From Bacteroidia bacterium (lineage in GTDB: Bacteria > Bacteroidota > Bacteroidia > UKL13-3), in the NCBI GenBank assembly GCA_022402405.1, contig JAKRSG010000202.1, forward strand, positions 1-13,649: 13,649 nucleotides of DNA. Reading direction: 5' to 3'. The notes beneath the pieces were generated by a model. The model did no database searches and was not told where the DNA came from. It saw nothing but the letters and a program-made list of their open reading frames with translations. Shown here one piece after another: positions 1 through 7,043 of this stretch. Position numbers and translations under genes: made by a program. Every line of letters begins with the position of its first letter. Position 1 is the stretch's first letter.

Positions 1-594
1 GAACTAAAAGAAGTTCTTAAACATGTTGCAGAGCAACTTAATAGCCAAGTCCAGCCCATTGACAATAGCGTAGAGGTAAAATATTACGAGAAAAGCGAAT
101 TTGAGGTTCATCTAAAGTTTAGCGGCGATACGCTTATTTTTATGATGCATACCAATATTTTCGATTTCGACCAACAGCATTATATTCACAACTCGCCTTA
201 CGTAAAGGAAGACCCTATGAGGGAATTTTGCGGCATGATTCAAATTTATAATTTCTTGGCCGATTCTATTAAATACAACCGAGAAGGTGATGTTGGTTAT
301 TTAGTTGGCAGGTTATTTATAAACAAAGACTTACATTTCTTTATAGAAGGTAAGCGACCACTTGCTTATCTATTTGGCGATTTTGGTGCAAACAAAATTG
401 AAAAAGGAGCGCTAGAACAAATTATAGTTGGAGCCATAAATTATTGTTTAAACTTTGATTTGATTGCCCCACCTATAGAAAACATGAGCTTTATTACACT
501 TGAACAGAAAAATCTCATGAGCTACAGCAGCGGAATGCCAACAGGGAAACTACTCGGTTTTAGAAGTCACCTCGACAATGAAAGTAGAGATTAG
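1..594 (+). CDS. Conserved-looking protein of unknown function, 5' end missing
   Basis: The reading frame is open from the first base and ends at TAG (592-594), so 197 residues of the C-terminal part are visible and the true start lies outside the window. The methionines at 142-147 are internal, because the frame continues upstream of them with equally protein-like sequence (ELKEVLKHVAEQLNSQVQPI...). I do not recognise a family. The visible part is mixed alpha/beta, aromatic-rich and soluble, with no signal peptide, membrane segment or obvious catalytic motif. An N-terminal amphipathic helix is followed by strand-like stretches such as FEVHLKF and LHFFIEGKRPLAYLFGDF. An intrinsic terminator lies 38 bases after the stop, so this gene ends its own transcript and is separate from secA. 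Confidence 0.85.
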   Translation, partial: ELKEVLKHVAEQLNSQVQPIDNSVEVKYYEKSEFEVHLKFSGDTLIFMMHTNIFDFDQQHYIHNSPYVKEDPMREFCGMIQIYNFLADSIKYNREGDVGYLVGRLFINKDLHFFIEGKRPLAYLFGDFGANKIEKGALEQIIVGAINYCLNFDLIAPPIENMSFITLEQKNLMSYSSGMPTGKLLGFRSHLDNESRD

Positions 595-632
595 GCATAT
601 CTTGCCATTTTAACCGCTTTTAGACCAATACG

Positions 633-670
633 TCCCTTTCTTTTCCAAAAAACAGAAAGGGATTTTTTTT
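633..670 (+). terminator. Intrinsic (rho-independent) terminator
   Basis: A perfect 9-bp stem, TCCCTTTCT (633-641) with AGAAAGGGA (654-662), encloses a 12-nt loop and is followed directly by eight T residues (663-670). It sits downstream of the gene ending at 594 and on the same strand, so it most likely ends that transcript and insulates the secA operon from it. Confidence 0.9.
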
Positions 671-723
671 GCATGCCAATGTGACAATTAATTTAATCTT
701 AAATACCCACAAAAATAAAATTC

Positions 724-733
724 GGTTCGAACC
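724..733. repeat. Perfect 10-bp palindrome GGTTCGAACC
   Basis: GGTTCGAACC is a perfect inverted repeat in the secA leader, in a locally AT-rich context. It could be an operator half-site pair or chance. It is not the T-arm of a tRNA, because the flanking bases do not form the required 5-bp stem. Confidence 0.5.
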
Positions 734-792
734 AAAAAATGCTGGAGAATGCCCATAAAACAAGGATTTTTTAGGGAGGCAACAAAATTGTA

Positions 793-804
793 AATCTTAA
801 GATT
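793..804. repeat. Perfect 12-bp palindrome AATCTTAAGATT
   Basis: AATCTTAAGATT is a perfect inverted repeat about 110 bases before secA. Its left part AATCTTAA also occurs at 695-702, where it lies inside a second inverted repeat (ATTTAA at 691-696 with TTAAAT at 699-704). The arrangement could be a pair of operator sites. In AT-rich DNA such repeats also arise by chance. Confidence 0.45.
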
Positions 805-835
805 ACGATTTAATTGTATGAGTATTTGGTATAAT

Positions 836-867
836 TTATGCCAATAAGGAAAAATAATATAAATTTA
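836..867 (+). promoter_or_regulatory. Weak candidate Bacteroidota promoter for secA
   Basis: Bacteroidota sigma-A promoters use TTTG near -33 and TAnnTTTG near -7. TAAATTTA (860-867) matches the -7 element at all specified positions except the last (A for G). About 19 bases upstream there is only a poor -33 match (TTATG, 836-840). The placement, about 48 bases before the secA start, is reasonable, but the match is weak. Confidence 0.2.
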
Positions 868-914
868 CAGCCCTTTGCCTCATAGCAGAGGAAAATCAGA
901 GAGAACCTACATAT

Positions 915-3900
915 ATGATTGGAAGCATTTTTAAAGGTATTACCAAAATTTTTGGAAGTAAGACCGACCGTGACTTGAAGGAATTATATCCCATTGTTAC
1001 CCAGATTAACACTGTTTACGAACAATTAAGAAACATCAGTGACGATGAGTTGCGAGGAAAAACAGCTGAATTTAAGCAGCGTATTCAGAGCAGACTTCAA
1101 GAGATAGACAATACCTTAGCAGAAATATTAGAAGAAACTAAAGAAGATCAAATTGATTTGCTTAAAAAAGACAAGCTTTTCAAAGAGATGGAAGTCATCC
1201 GTAAAAAGCGTGATGAAGAATTAGAGGTTGTTTTAAACGAATTGCTTCCCGAAGCCTTTGCAGTTGTTAAGGAAACGGCTCGCAGGTTATCAGAAAATAA
1301 GCAGTTAGTAGTTGTTGCAAACGATTTCGACAAAGAACTAAGTGCTAAAACCAGAGTTAAAAAGCCCGTAAAAATTGAAGGCGATAAAGCCATTTGGAGT
1401 AATACTTGGGAAGCAGCCGGCCAAACGATAACATGGAACATGGTACATTACGATGTTCAGCTTATTGGTGGTATGGTTTTGCACAAAGGTAAAATCTCTG
1501 AGATGGCTACTGGTGAGGGAAAAACCTTGGTTTCTACTTTACCTTCTTACCTGAATGCTTTAGCTGGTTTAGGAGTTCATATTGTAACGGTGAACGATTA
1601 TTTGGCTCGACGAGATTGCGAGTGGAACGCTCCCCTATTCGAATTTCATGGATTAAGTGTAGATTGTATTGATTACCATCAACCAAATTCTCCAGAAAGA
1701 AGAAAGGCATACCAAGCTGATATTACCTATGGTACTAATAATGAGTTTGGTTTCGATTATCTAAGAGATAACATGGCCAACAGCTTAGACGAATTGGTTC
1801 AGCGCAAACACCACTACGCTATGGTGGATGAGGTGGATTCTGTATTAATTGACGATGCTCGTACTCCTTTGATTATTTCTGGTCCGGTACCAAGAGGCGA
1901 CGACCAACAATTTTACGCCTTAAAACCAAGGATTGAGAAATTAGTTAATGCCCAAAAAACATACTTGAGCACAGCTTTAGCTGATGCCAAAAAATTGATA
2001 GCCGCCAACAACGAAAAAGAAGGTGGTTACAAACTTTATCAAGCCTATAGAGGTTTGCCTAAAAATACTGCACTTATTAAGTTTTTAGGAGAACAAGGAA
2101 TAAGACAAATATTAAACAAAACAGAAAACTACTATATGCAAGACCAGCAAAAGGAAATGCATAAAGTAGATAAAGACTTATACTTTGTAATTGATGAAAA
2201 ATTAAATTCGGTAGACCTTACAGAAAAAGGTGCAGAATTTATTACTTCATCTGGAGAAGACCCACATTTCTTTATTATTCCAGATGTTGGAACCGAGATA
2301 GCAGAAATAGAAAAATCGAGCCTACCTGAAGAAGAAAAATTAAAACGCAAAGAACAATTGATGCTCGATTTTACTATTAAATCTGAGAGAATTCACACCA
2401 TCAATCAATTGTTGAAAGCCTACTGTATGTTTGAACGCGATGTAGAATACATTATTCAAGACAGCAAGGTAAAAATTGTAGATGAACAAACAGGTCGTGT
2501 GCTAGACGGTAGAAGATATAGCGACGGCTTGCATCAGGCAATTGAGGCCAAAGAAAATGTAAAAGTAGAAGCCGCTACACAAACTTATGCTACTGTAACT
2601 TTACAAAACTTTTTTAGAATGTACCATAAGCTATGTGGTATGACTGGTACAGCTACTACAGAAGCAGGTGAATTCTGGGAAATCTATAAATTGGATGTAG
2701 TAGAAATACCAACCAATAGAGCTATTTCAAGAAAAGACGATGAAGACGTTATCTACAAGACAAAACGCGAAAAATACAATGCCGTAATCGATGAAATTGT
2801 GCGACTAACAGAAGCTGGAAGACCTGTTTTAGTTGGTACAACCTCGGTTGAGGTGAGTGAATTGCTGGGAAGAATGTTGGCCATGCGTAAAATTAAACAC
2901 AATGTATTAAACGCAAAACAGCATCAAAAAGAGGCAGATATTGTAGCAGAGGCCGGTCAGAAAAGTGCCGTAACCATTGCTACAAATATGGCAGGTAGAG
3001 GAACCGACATTAAGCTAGGTGAAGGAGTAAAAGAAGCTGGAGGTCTCGCGATTATTGGCACTGAACGCCATGAAAGCAGAAGGGTTGATAGACAGTTGAG
3101 AGGTAGAGCAGGCCGACAAGGAGATCCAGGTTCATCGAAGTTCTTCGTTTCCTTAGAAGATGATTTGATGCGTTTATTTGGTTCAGAACGTATTGCTGGA
3201 ATTATGGATAAATTGGGAATGAAAGAAGGCGAGAATATTGAGCATTCTCTCATTACCAAGAACATTGAAAGAGCTCAAAAAAGAGTAGAGCAAAACAACT
3301 TTGGTATTCGTAAAAGATTATTGGAATACGATGATGTAATGAATTCTCAGAGAGAGGTTGTTTACAGTAAACGTAGAAATGCATTATACGGAGATAAACT
3401 TGCTTTAGATATCAGCAATATGCTTGCAGACACCTGCGAAGAGCTTGTTGAGACCTATCAAGAACAAAAGAACTACACTGAGTTTAAGTTTGAGGTAATG
3501 CGTATTTTTGCTTATGAAACCAGCATTGGTGAAGATGCATTTTTAGGAGGTAAATTACATGCAGTAAGTGATCAATTATTTGATGAATTACTAGCACATT
3601 ACCATCACAAAACAGCTGAAATGGCCAAAACAGCTTGGCCTGTTATTCAAGATGTTTACACGAATAAAGGCTCACAATTTGAATCTATTGCTGTGCCAAT
3701 TACGGATGGTATACATCAAATGCAAATTCCAGTTAATTTAAAGAAAGCATTCGAAACGGAAGCAAAAGAAATTAGTAAAACCTACGAAAAATTTGCTTCC
3801 TTGTTTGTTATCGATAATGATTGGAAAGAACATTTAAGAGAGATGGACGATTTAAAACAAAGCTCTCAAAATGCAGTGTTTGAGCAAAAAGATCCATTGT

Positions 3901-4244
3901 TGATTTATAAGTTAGAATCGTTTAACTTGTTTAAGGGCATGTTATCTAGAATAAACAGACAAGTATTAGGTATGTTGTTTAAAGGGTTTATTCCGGTAGA
4001 AAATGCCGCTGAAGTAAAACAAGCAGAGCAGCCAAAGAAGATAGATAGCAGTAAACTAAAAACTTCTAGAACGGATGATTTAGCAGAAGCACAAAGAAAT
4101 AATCAGGCCGCTGCACAAGGCTCTCAAGAACCACAAAAACCAGCGCAAGTAAAAGGAGTAGTTAAGATTGGAAGAAACGATGCTTGTCCGTGTGGCAGTG
4201 GTAAGAAATATAAATCTTGTCATGGAAAAGATGAATTAAACTAA
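915..4244 (+). CDS. secA: Preprotein translocase ATPase SecA
   Basis: SecA is the cytoplasmic motor ATPase that pushes unfolded precursors through SecYEG. All core motifs are present: Walker A MATGEGKT (197-204), Walker B/DEAD-like DEVD (305-308), the MTGT motif that opens the second nucleotide-binding domain, and motif VI QLRGRAGRQGDPG (727-739). The C-terminus (1091-1103) has CPC, eight residues, then CH, the zinc tail that binds SecB or phospholipid. It follows a Gln/Ala-rich linker of about 60 residues. At 1109 aa it is about 200 residues longer than E. coli SecA (901 aa). The extra length is a charged helical insert at about 60-110 and another after the DEVD region at about 335-430, which I recall as usual for Bacteroidota SecA. 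The start at 915 gives the typical N-terminus and has no strong Shine-Dalgarno. It heads the downstream gene run; deoC begins 11 bases after its stop. Confidence 0.98.
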   Translation: MIGSIFKGITKIFGSKTDRDLKELYPIVTQINTVYEQLRNISDDELRGKTAEFKQRIQSRLQEIDNTLAEILEETKEDQIDLLKKDKLFKEMEVIRKKRDEELEVVLNELLPEAFAVVKETARRLSENKQLVVVANDFDKELSAKTRVKKPVKIEGDKAIWSNTWEAAGQTITWNMVHYDVQLIGGMVLHKGKISEMATGEGKTLVSTLPSYLNALAGLGVHIVTVNDYLARRDCEWNAPLFEFHGLSVDCIDYHQPNSPERRKAYQADITYGTNNEFGFDYLRDNMANSLDELVQRKHHYAMVDEVDSVLIDDARTPLIISGPVPRGDDQQFYALKPRIEKLVNAQKTYLSTALADAKKLIAANNEKEGGYKLYQAYRGLPKNTALIKFLGEQGIRQILNKTENYYMQDQQKEMHKVDKDLYFVIDEKLNSVDLTEKGAEFITSSGEDPHFFIIPDVGTEIAEIEKSSLPEEEKLKRKEQLMLDFTIKSERIHTINQLLKAYCMFERDVEYIIQDSKVKIVDEQTGRVLDGRRYSDGLHQAIEAKENVKVEAATQTYATVTLQNFFRMYHKLCGMTGTATTEAGEFWEIYKLDVVEIPTNRAISRKDDEDVIYKTKREKYNAVIDEIVRLTEAGRPVLVGTTSVEVSELLGRMLAMRKIKHNVLNAKQHQKEADIVAEAGQKSAVTIATNMAGRGTDIKLGEGVKEAGGLAIIGTERHESRRVDRQLRGRAGRQGDPGSSKFFVSLEDDLMRLFGSERIAGIMDKLGMKEGENIEHSLITKNIERAQKRVEQNNFGIRKRLLEYDDVMNSQREVVYSKRRNALYGDKLALDISNMLADTCEELVETYQEQKNYTEFKFEVMRIFAYETSIGEDAFLGGKLHAVSDQLFDELLAHYHHKTAEMAKTAWPVIQDVYTNKGSQFESIAVPITDGIHQMQIPVNLKKAFETEAKEISKTYEKFASLFVIDNDWKEHLREMDDLKQSSQNAVFEQKDPLLIYKLESFNLFKGMLSRINRQVLGMLFKGFIPVENAAEVKQAEQPKKIDSSKLKTSRTDDLAEAQRNNQAAAQGSQEPQKPAQVKGVVKIGRNDACPCGSGKKYKSCHGKDELN

Positions 4245-4255
4245 GGCAATTGAGC

Positions 4256-4909
4256 ATGAACATTTCAAAACATATAGAACACACCAACCTAAAGCCCAAT
4301 GCGGTTGCAGAAGACATAGTAAAACTGTGTGCTGAAGCAGTTGAGCATGGATTTTATGGAGTTTGTGTACCACCCTATTTTGTTCAATTAGCCAAAAAGT
4401 CCTTAAAAAAAGCGACTGTTAAAATTATCAGTGTAGCAGGTTTCCCGTTTGGATACAACACGGTTTCTAGTAAGGTTGAAGAAACCAAAAAAGCTATAAA
4501 CTCTGGTGCCGATGAAATTGACATGGTAATAAATATTGCTGCTTTTAAAAGCGGAGATATTGCTACTGTTCAAAACGATATTCAGGCTGTTGTTACTGCC
4601 TGCCATTTACAAAACAAACAGGTTAAAGTAATAATTGAAACCTGCTACATGAGCGAAGATGAAATAAAAACTCTTTGCAAAATTTGTTCTGATTGTGAAG
4701 CGGATTTCGTAAAAACCTCTACTGGTTACGGTACAGAAGGTGCAACTGTAGAAGCTGTTAAATGGATGCGTAAAAATCTTTCATCTAAAACCAAAATAAA
4801 GGCTGCTGGAGGAATAAAAACCAGAGAGTTTGCTGAAGAACTTATTGCTGCAGGTGCTGATAGAATTGGAAGTTCCGCGAGTATTCAGTTGGTTCAAACC
4901 GAAATATAA
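4256..4909 (+). CDS. deoC: Deoxyribose-phosphate aldolase DeoC
   Basis: This 217-aa TIM-barrel class I aldolase reversibly cleaves 2-deoxyribose 5-phosphate to glyceraldehyde 3-phosphate and acetaldehyde in deoxynucleoside breakdown. The catalytic residues are visible. Asp89 in DEIDMVIN corresponds to E. coli Asp102, Lys153 in FVKTSTGY is the Schiff-base lysine (E. coli Lys167), and Lys182 in KAAGGIKT is the proton-relay lysine (E. coli Lys201). The phosphate-binding GSSAS loop is near the C-terminus. A TTG at 4250 is in frame, but the ATG at 4256 is preferred because TAAGG (4242-4246) lies at a workable Shine-Dalgarno distance from it. The gene starts 11 bases after secA and ends 4 bases before the SPOR gene, so cotranscription is likely. 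No other deo gene is present. Confidence 0.95.
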   Translation: MNISKHIEHTNLKPNAVAEDIVKLCAEAVEHGFYGVCVPPYFVQLAKKSLKKATVKIISVAGFPFGYNTVSSKVEETKKAINSGADEIDMVINIAAFKSGDIATVQNDIQAVVTACHLQNKQVKVIIETCYMSEDEIKTLCKICSDCEADFVKTSTGYGTEGATVEAVKWMRKNLSSKTKIKAAGGIKTREFAEELIAAGADRIGSSASIQLVQTEI

Positions 4910-4913
4910 TATT

Positions 4914-5300
4914 ATGAAAAAGATCTTATGTTTATTCTTTTTATTAAGTGCCATACCTTATGTTTGGGCGCAGAATAATGTATTTGTTAAGGCTGATCCA
5001 AAGCTTGATTCTTTGGTCAATAAAAACCTTGAAATAAACAAAGGAAATCAAACATTAGACGGCTACAGAATACAAATATTTGCAGGTTCTGATAGAAATA
5101 ATGCGCAAGCTATGCGCTCTAAATTCATAACAGAATTTCCAGATGAGCAGGTGTATTTAATTTACCAGCAACCCTATTTTAAACTGCGAGTAGGCGATTA
5201 TAGAAACTTAATAGAAGCCCAAGGCATGTACAAAAAACTACAAAAACAATTCGAACAATTATTAATAGTACCAGACAAAATTAACTTACCCAAATTATAA
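4914..5300 (+). CDS. Secreted SPOR-domain protein
   Basis: This is a 128-aa protein with a clear Sec signal peptide: KK, then the hydrophobic core ILCLFFLLSAIPYVW, with likely cleavage at A19|Q20. Residues about 49-121 form a SPOR (Sporulation-related) domain, with the first strand GYRIQIFAGSD, the helix RNNAQAMRSKF, a central strand, the YFKLRVGDYRNLIEA signature and a last helix plus strand. SPOR domains bind glycan strands stripped of stem peptides, so the mature protein probably binds peptidoglycan in the periplasm. There is no membrane anchor or enzymatic domain. The start at 4914 is chosen over an in-frame ATG at 4830 that lies inside deoC, because only 4914 puts the signal peptide at the N-terminus. 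It is 4 bases after deoC and 1 base before the FAH gene. Confidence 0.92.
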   Translation: MKKILCLFFLLSAIPYVWAQNNVFVKADPKLDSLVNKNLEINKGNQTLDGYRIQIFAGSDRNNAQAMRSKFITEFPDEQVYLIYQQPYFKLRVGDYRNLIEAQGMYKKLQKQFEQLLIVPDKINLPKL

Positions 5301-5301
5301 C

Positions 5302-6315
5302 ATGAAACTTGTAAGCTATACACATCAAGGAAGTACTCAGGTAGGTATATTCCACAACGACTTGATTTATCCGTTTAAAGCATTAGATGCACAACTTCCC
5401 ACAAGTATGATTTCATTCTTACAAGGTGGTGAGAAGTTAATGGATTTAGCCAAGAATTATGATCTAAAAATTAAGGCTAATCCCGATTCATTTGAGTCGG
5501 TAAAAGTAGCAGAGGTAAAATTAGAAGCACCTGTTCCTAATCCAACTTCGTGCCGCGATGGCTATGCTTTCAGGCAGCATGTGGCTGCAGCCAGAAGAAA
5601 TAGAGGAGTGCATATGATACCAGAGTTTGATCAATATCCTATTTTCTATTTCACCAACCATAACGCGGTGCAAGGTCCTGGCGATATTTATTGCATGCCC
5701 GATCATTTCCAAAAGTTGGATTTTGAATTAGAAGCTGCTATTGTTATTGGTAAAAAAGGTAGAAATATTACTGCCGCAGAAGCCGACAACTACATAGCTG
5801 GTTATATGATTATGAATGATATGAGCGCCAGAACTCTTCAAATGGAGGAAATGCTCTTGAATTTAGGTCCAGCCAAAGGCAAAGATTTCTCTACTGTTAT
5901 TGGACCGTATTTTGTTACACCCGACGAATTAGAACCATACAAAATTCCAGCAAAACCTGGTCATGTAGGCAATAACTACGACTTAAAAATGAAGTGTTGG
6001 GTAAATGGTATTTTGGTGAGTGAAGGTAGTGTTGGTGATATGGATTGGACCTTTGCAGAAATCATAGAACGTTGCGCCTATGGTGTAGATATTTTACCTG
6101 GCGATGTTATTGGCTCTGGTACTGTAGGAACAGGCTGTTTCTTAGAATTAAACGGAACTGGTTTACTTAATAATCCAGATTTTAAACCACAATGGTTACA
6201 AGATGGAGATGTGGTAGAAATGTCGATTGATGGCTTAGGATTACTAAGCAATACCATCAAAAAAGAGAATACCGATTTTAGTTTGCTAAACATGAAAAAA
6301 TCGTTAGCACAATAA
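5302..6315 (+). CDS. Fumarylacetoacetate hydrolase (FAH) family enzyme
   Basis: This 337-aa protein belongs to the FAH superfamily of metal-dependent enzymes that hydrolyse C-C bonds in acylpyruvates or fumarylacetoacetate. A small N-terminal domain (about 1-75) precedes the catalytic domain. By my alignment to mouse FAH, the functional residues are kept: Asp86 (D126), Tyr88 (Y128), catalytic His93 in RQH (H133), metal ligands Glu142 and Glu144 in FELE (E199, E201), Asp173 in MNDMSAR (D233), Arg177, Gln180 and Lys194 in GKDF (K253). That is closer to true fumarylacetoacetase than to simple acylpyruvases, though it is shorter than the mouse enzyme (419 aa). No homogentisate or other tyrosine-catabolism gene is nearby, so the substrate is not established. 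It begins 1 base after the SPOR stop and ends 5 bases before the methyltransferase gene. Confidence 0.93.
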   Translation: MKLVSYTHQGSTQVGIFHNDLIYPFKALDAQLPTSMISFLQGGEKLMDLAKNYDLKIKANPDSFESVKVAEVKLEAPVPNPTSCRDGYAFRQHVAAARRNRGVHMIPEFDQYPIFYFTNHNAVQGPGDIYCMPDHFQKLDFELEAAIVIGKKGRNITAAEADNYIAGYMIMNDMSARTLQMEEMLLNLGPAKGKDFSTVIGPYFVTPDELEPYKIPAKPGHVGNNYDLKMKCWVNGILVSEGSVGDMDWTFAEIIERCAYGVDILPGDVIGSGTVGTGCFLELNGTGLLNNPDFKPQWLQDGDVVEMSIDGLGLLSNTIKKENTDFSLLNMKKSLAQ

Positions 6316-6320
6316 AGTGA

Positions 6321-7043
6321 ATGAACTCTTTTAAACAACGTAGTTATGAACTCGAATTATTAGACCAATCTGATATTCCAAGTTCTGATTTATACAGAAA
6401 TTTAGAAGAGTTAAACACCATAAACACCTTACTTGGAGGCCATGCTGTTACCCTAAACGGCATGGCTTCTTTCGTTTTTGAACCTACTAAAACTTACACC
6501 GTTTTAGATATTGGTTGCGGAGGTGGAGATAATTTAAGAAGCATTGCCATTTGGGCCAGAAAAAAAGGTATACAACTACAATTAGTAGGTTTGGATTTAA
6601 AAGCAGATTGCATAGAATTTGCTCAAAAAAGATGCAAAGATTTTGAAGAAATAAGCTTTGTATGCTCAGATTATAAAAGCTTTCTGGCTGAACCAAAACA
6701 TCGCTACGACATCATCCTAAACTCATTGTTTTGCCACCATTTTAAAGAAAAAGACTTAGCAGAACTATTTACCTATATGAGAGAAAACTCTGATTTAGGT
6801 TTTTTTGTTAACGACTTACATCGAAATCCACTTGCCTATTATAGTATTAAATGGATAACCCAGTTTTTCTCTAGGAGTTATCTGATAAAAAACGATGCTT
6901 GTTTGTCGGTAAAAAGAGGATTTTCTCGAGAAGAACTCAAACAATTATTGCCAGAAACTGCTTTTAAGAATATAAAAATTACTTGGAAATGGGCATTCAG
7001 ATGGTTAATAGTTTTTAAGCATGACTCATACAATCGTATATGA
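6321..7043 (+). CDS. Class I SAM-dependent methyltransferase
   Basis: This 240-aa protein has the Rossmann-fold SAM-binding motif I VLDIGCGGGDN (61-71), the acidic end of strand 2 in GLDLKADCIEFA (Asp92), a motif II-like strand DIILNSLFCHHF (130-141) and FFVNDLHRNPLAYYSIKW (161-178) as the post-motif III region. The N-terminal extension (RSYELELLDQSDIPSSDL) and the NDLHRNPLAYYS block are ones I associate with Bacteroidota methyltransferases near type III polyketide synthase or quinone/resorcinol genes. That is recollection, not a search result. It overlaps the following flavoprotein gene by 23 nt, implying translational coupling and a shared pathway. The codons for residues 40-49 contain a strong hairpin (6439-6466). 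The substrate is unknown; a phenolic or quinone acceptor is the best guess. Confidence 0.9.
   Translation: MNSFKQRSYELELLDQSDIPSSDLYRNLEELNTINTLLGGHAVTLNGMASFVFEPTKTYTVLDIGCGGGDNLRSIAIWARKKGIQLQLVGLDLKADCIEFAQKRCKDFEEISFVCSDYKSFLAEPKHRYDIILNSLFCHHFKEKDLAELFTYMRENSDLGFFVNDLHRNPLAYYSIKWITQFFSRSYLIKNDACLSVKRGFSREELKQLLPETAFKNIKITWKWAFRWLIVFKHDSYNRI
6439..6466 (+). other. Strong intragenic hairpin in the methyltransferase gene
   Basis: GCCATGCTGTT (6439-6449) pairs with AACGGCATGGC (6456-6466), giving an 11-bp stem with one G-U pair and a 6-nt loop (ACCCTA). It is followed by a pyrimidine-rich run ending in five T residues (6467-6479). It lies about 40 codons into the gene. It could affect elongation, transcription or RNA decay, or be a by-product of the coding sequence. 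Confidence 0.55.

Larger units (their letters stand above)
671..914 (+). other. Non-coding leader / promoter region of the secA operon
   Basis: The 320 bases between the gene ending at 594 and secA hold the terminator above and this AT-rich stretch. No ORF longer than about 16 codons was found. It contains two perfect palindromes (724-733 and 793-804), a second copy of the core AATCTTAA at 695-702, a weak Bacteroidota-type promoter candidate near 836-867, and a small CCTC/GAGG hairpin (878-881 with 888-891, loop ATAGCA) close to the secA start. Because a terminator precedes it, the promoter for secA and the genes behind it is expected here. Confidence 0.6.

Noticed and set aside
721..737. GGTTCGAACC resembles the T-loop of a tRNA
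   Set aside because: The 5-bp T stem cannot form: after the first G-C pair the next bases mismatch. No acceptor or anticodon arm is found around it.
739..885. Tiny ORFs in the secA leader (739-774, 749-793, 817-846, 838-885) as possible leader peptides
   Set aside because: They are 10-15 codons long, none has a well-placed Shine-Dalgarno, and none shows an arrest-like or amino-acid-rich pattern.
2957..3265. Antisense reading frames within secA and other genes (for example 2957-3265 and 1148-1441 on the - strand)
   Set aside because: They lie wholly opposite strongly conserved coding sequence and show no protein-like composition or start signals.
4250..4255. TTG at 4250 as deoC start
   Set aside because: The ATG at 4256 fits the family N-terminus and has TAAGG at a better distance.
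4830..4913. ATG at 4830 as start of the SPOR protein
   Set aside because: It lies well inside deoC and would bury a clear signal peptide that begins at 4914.
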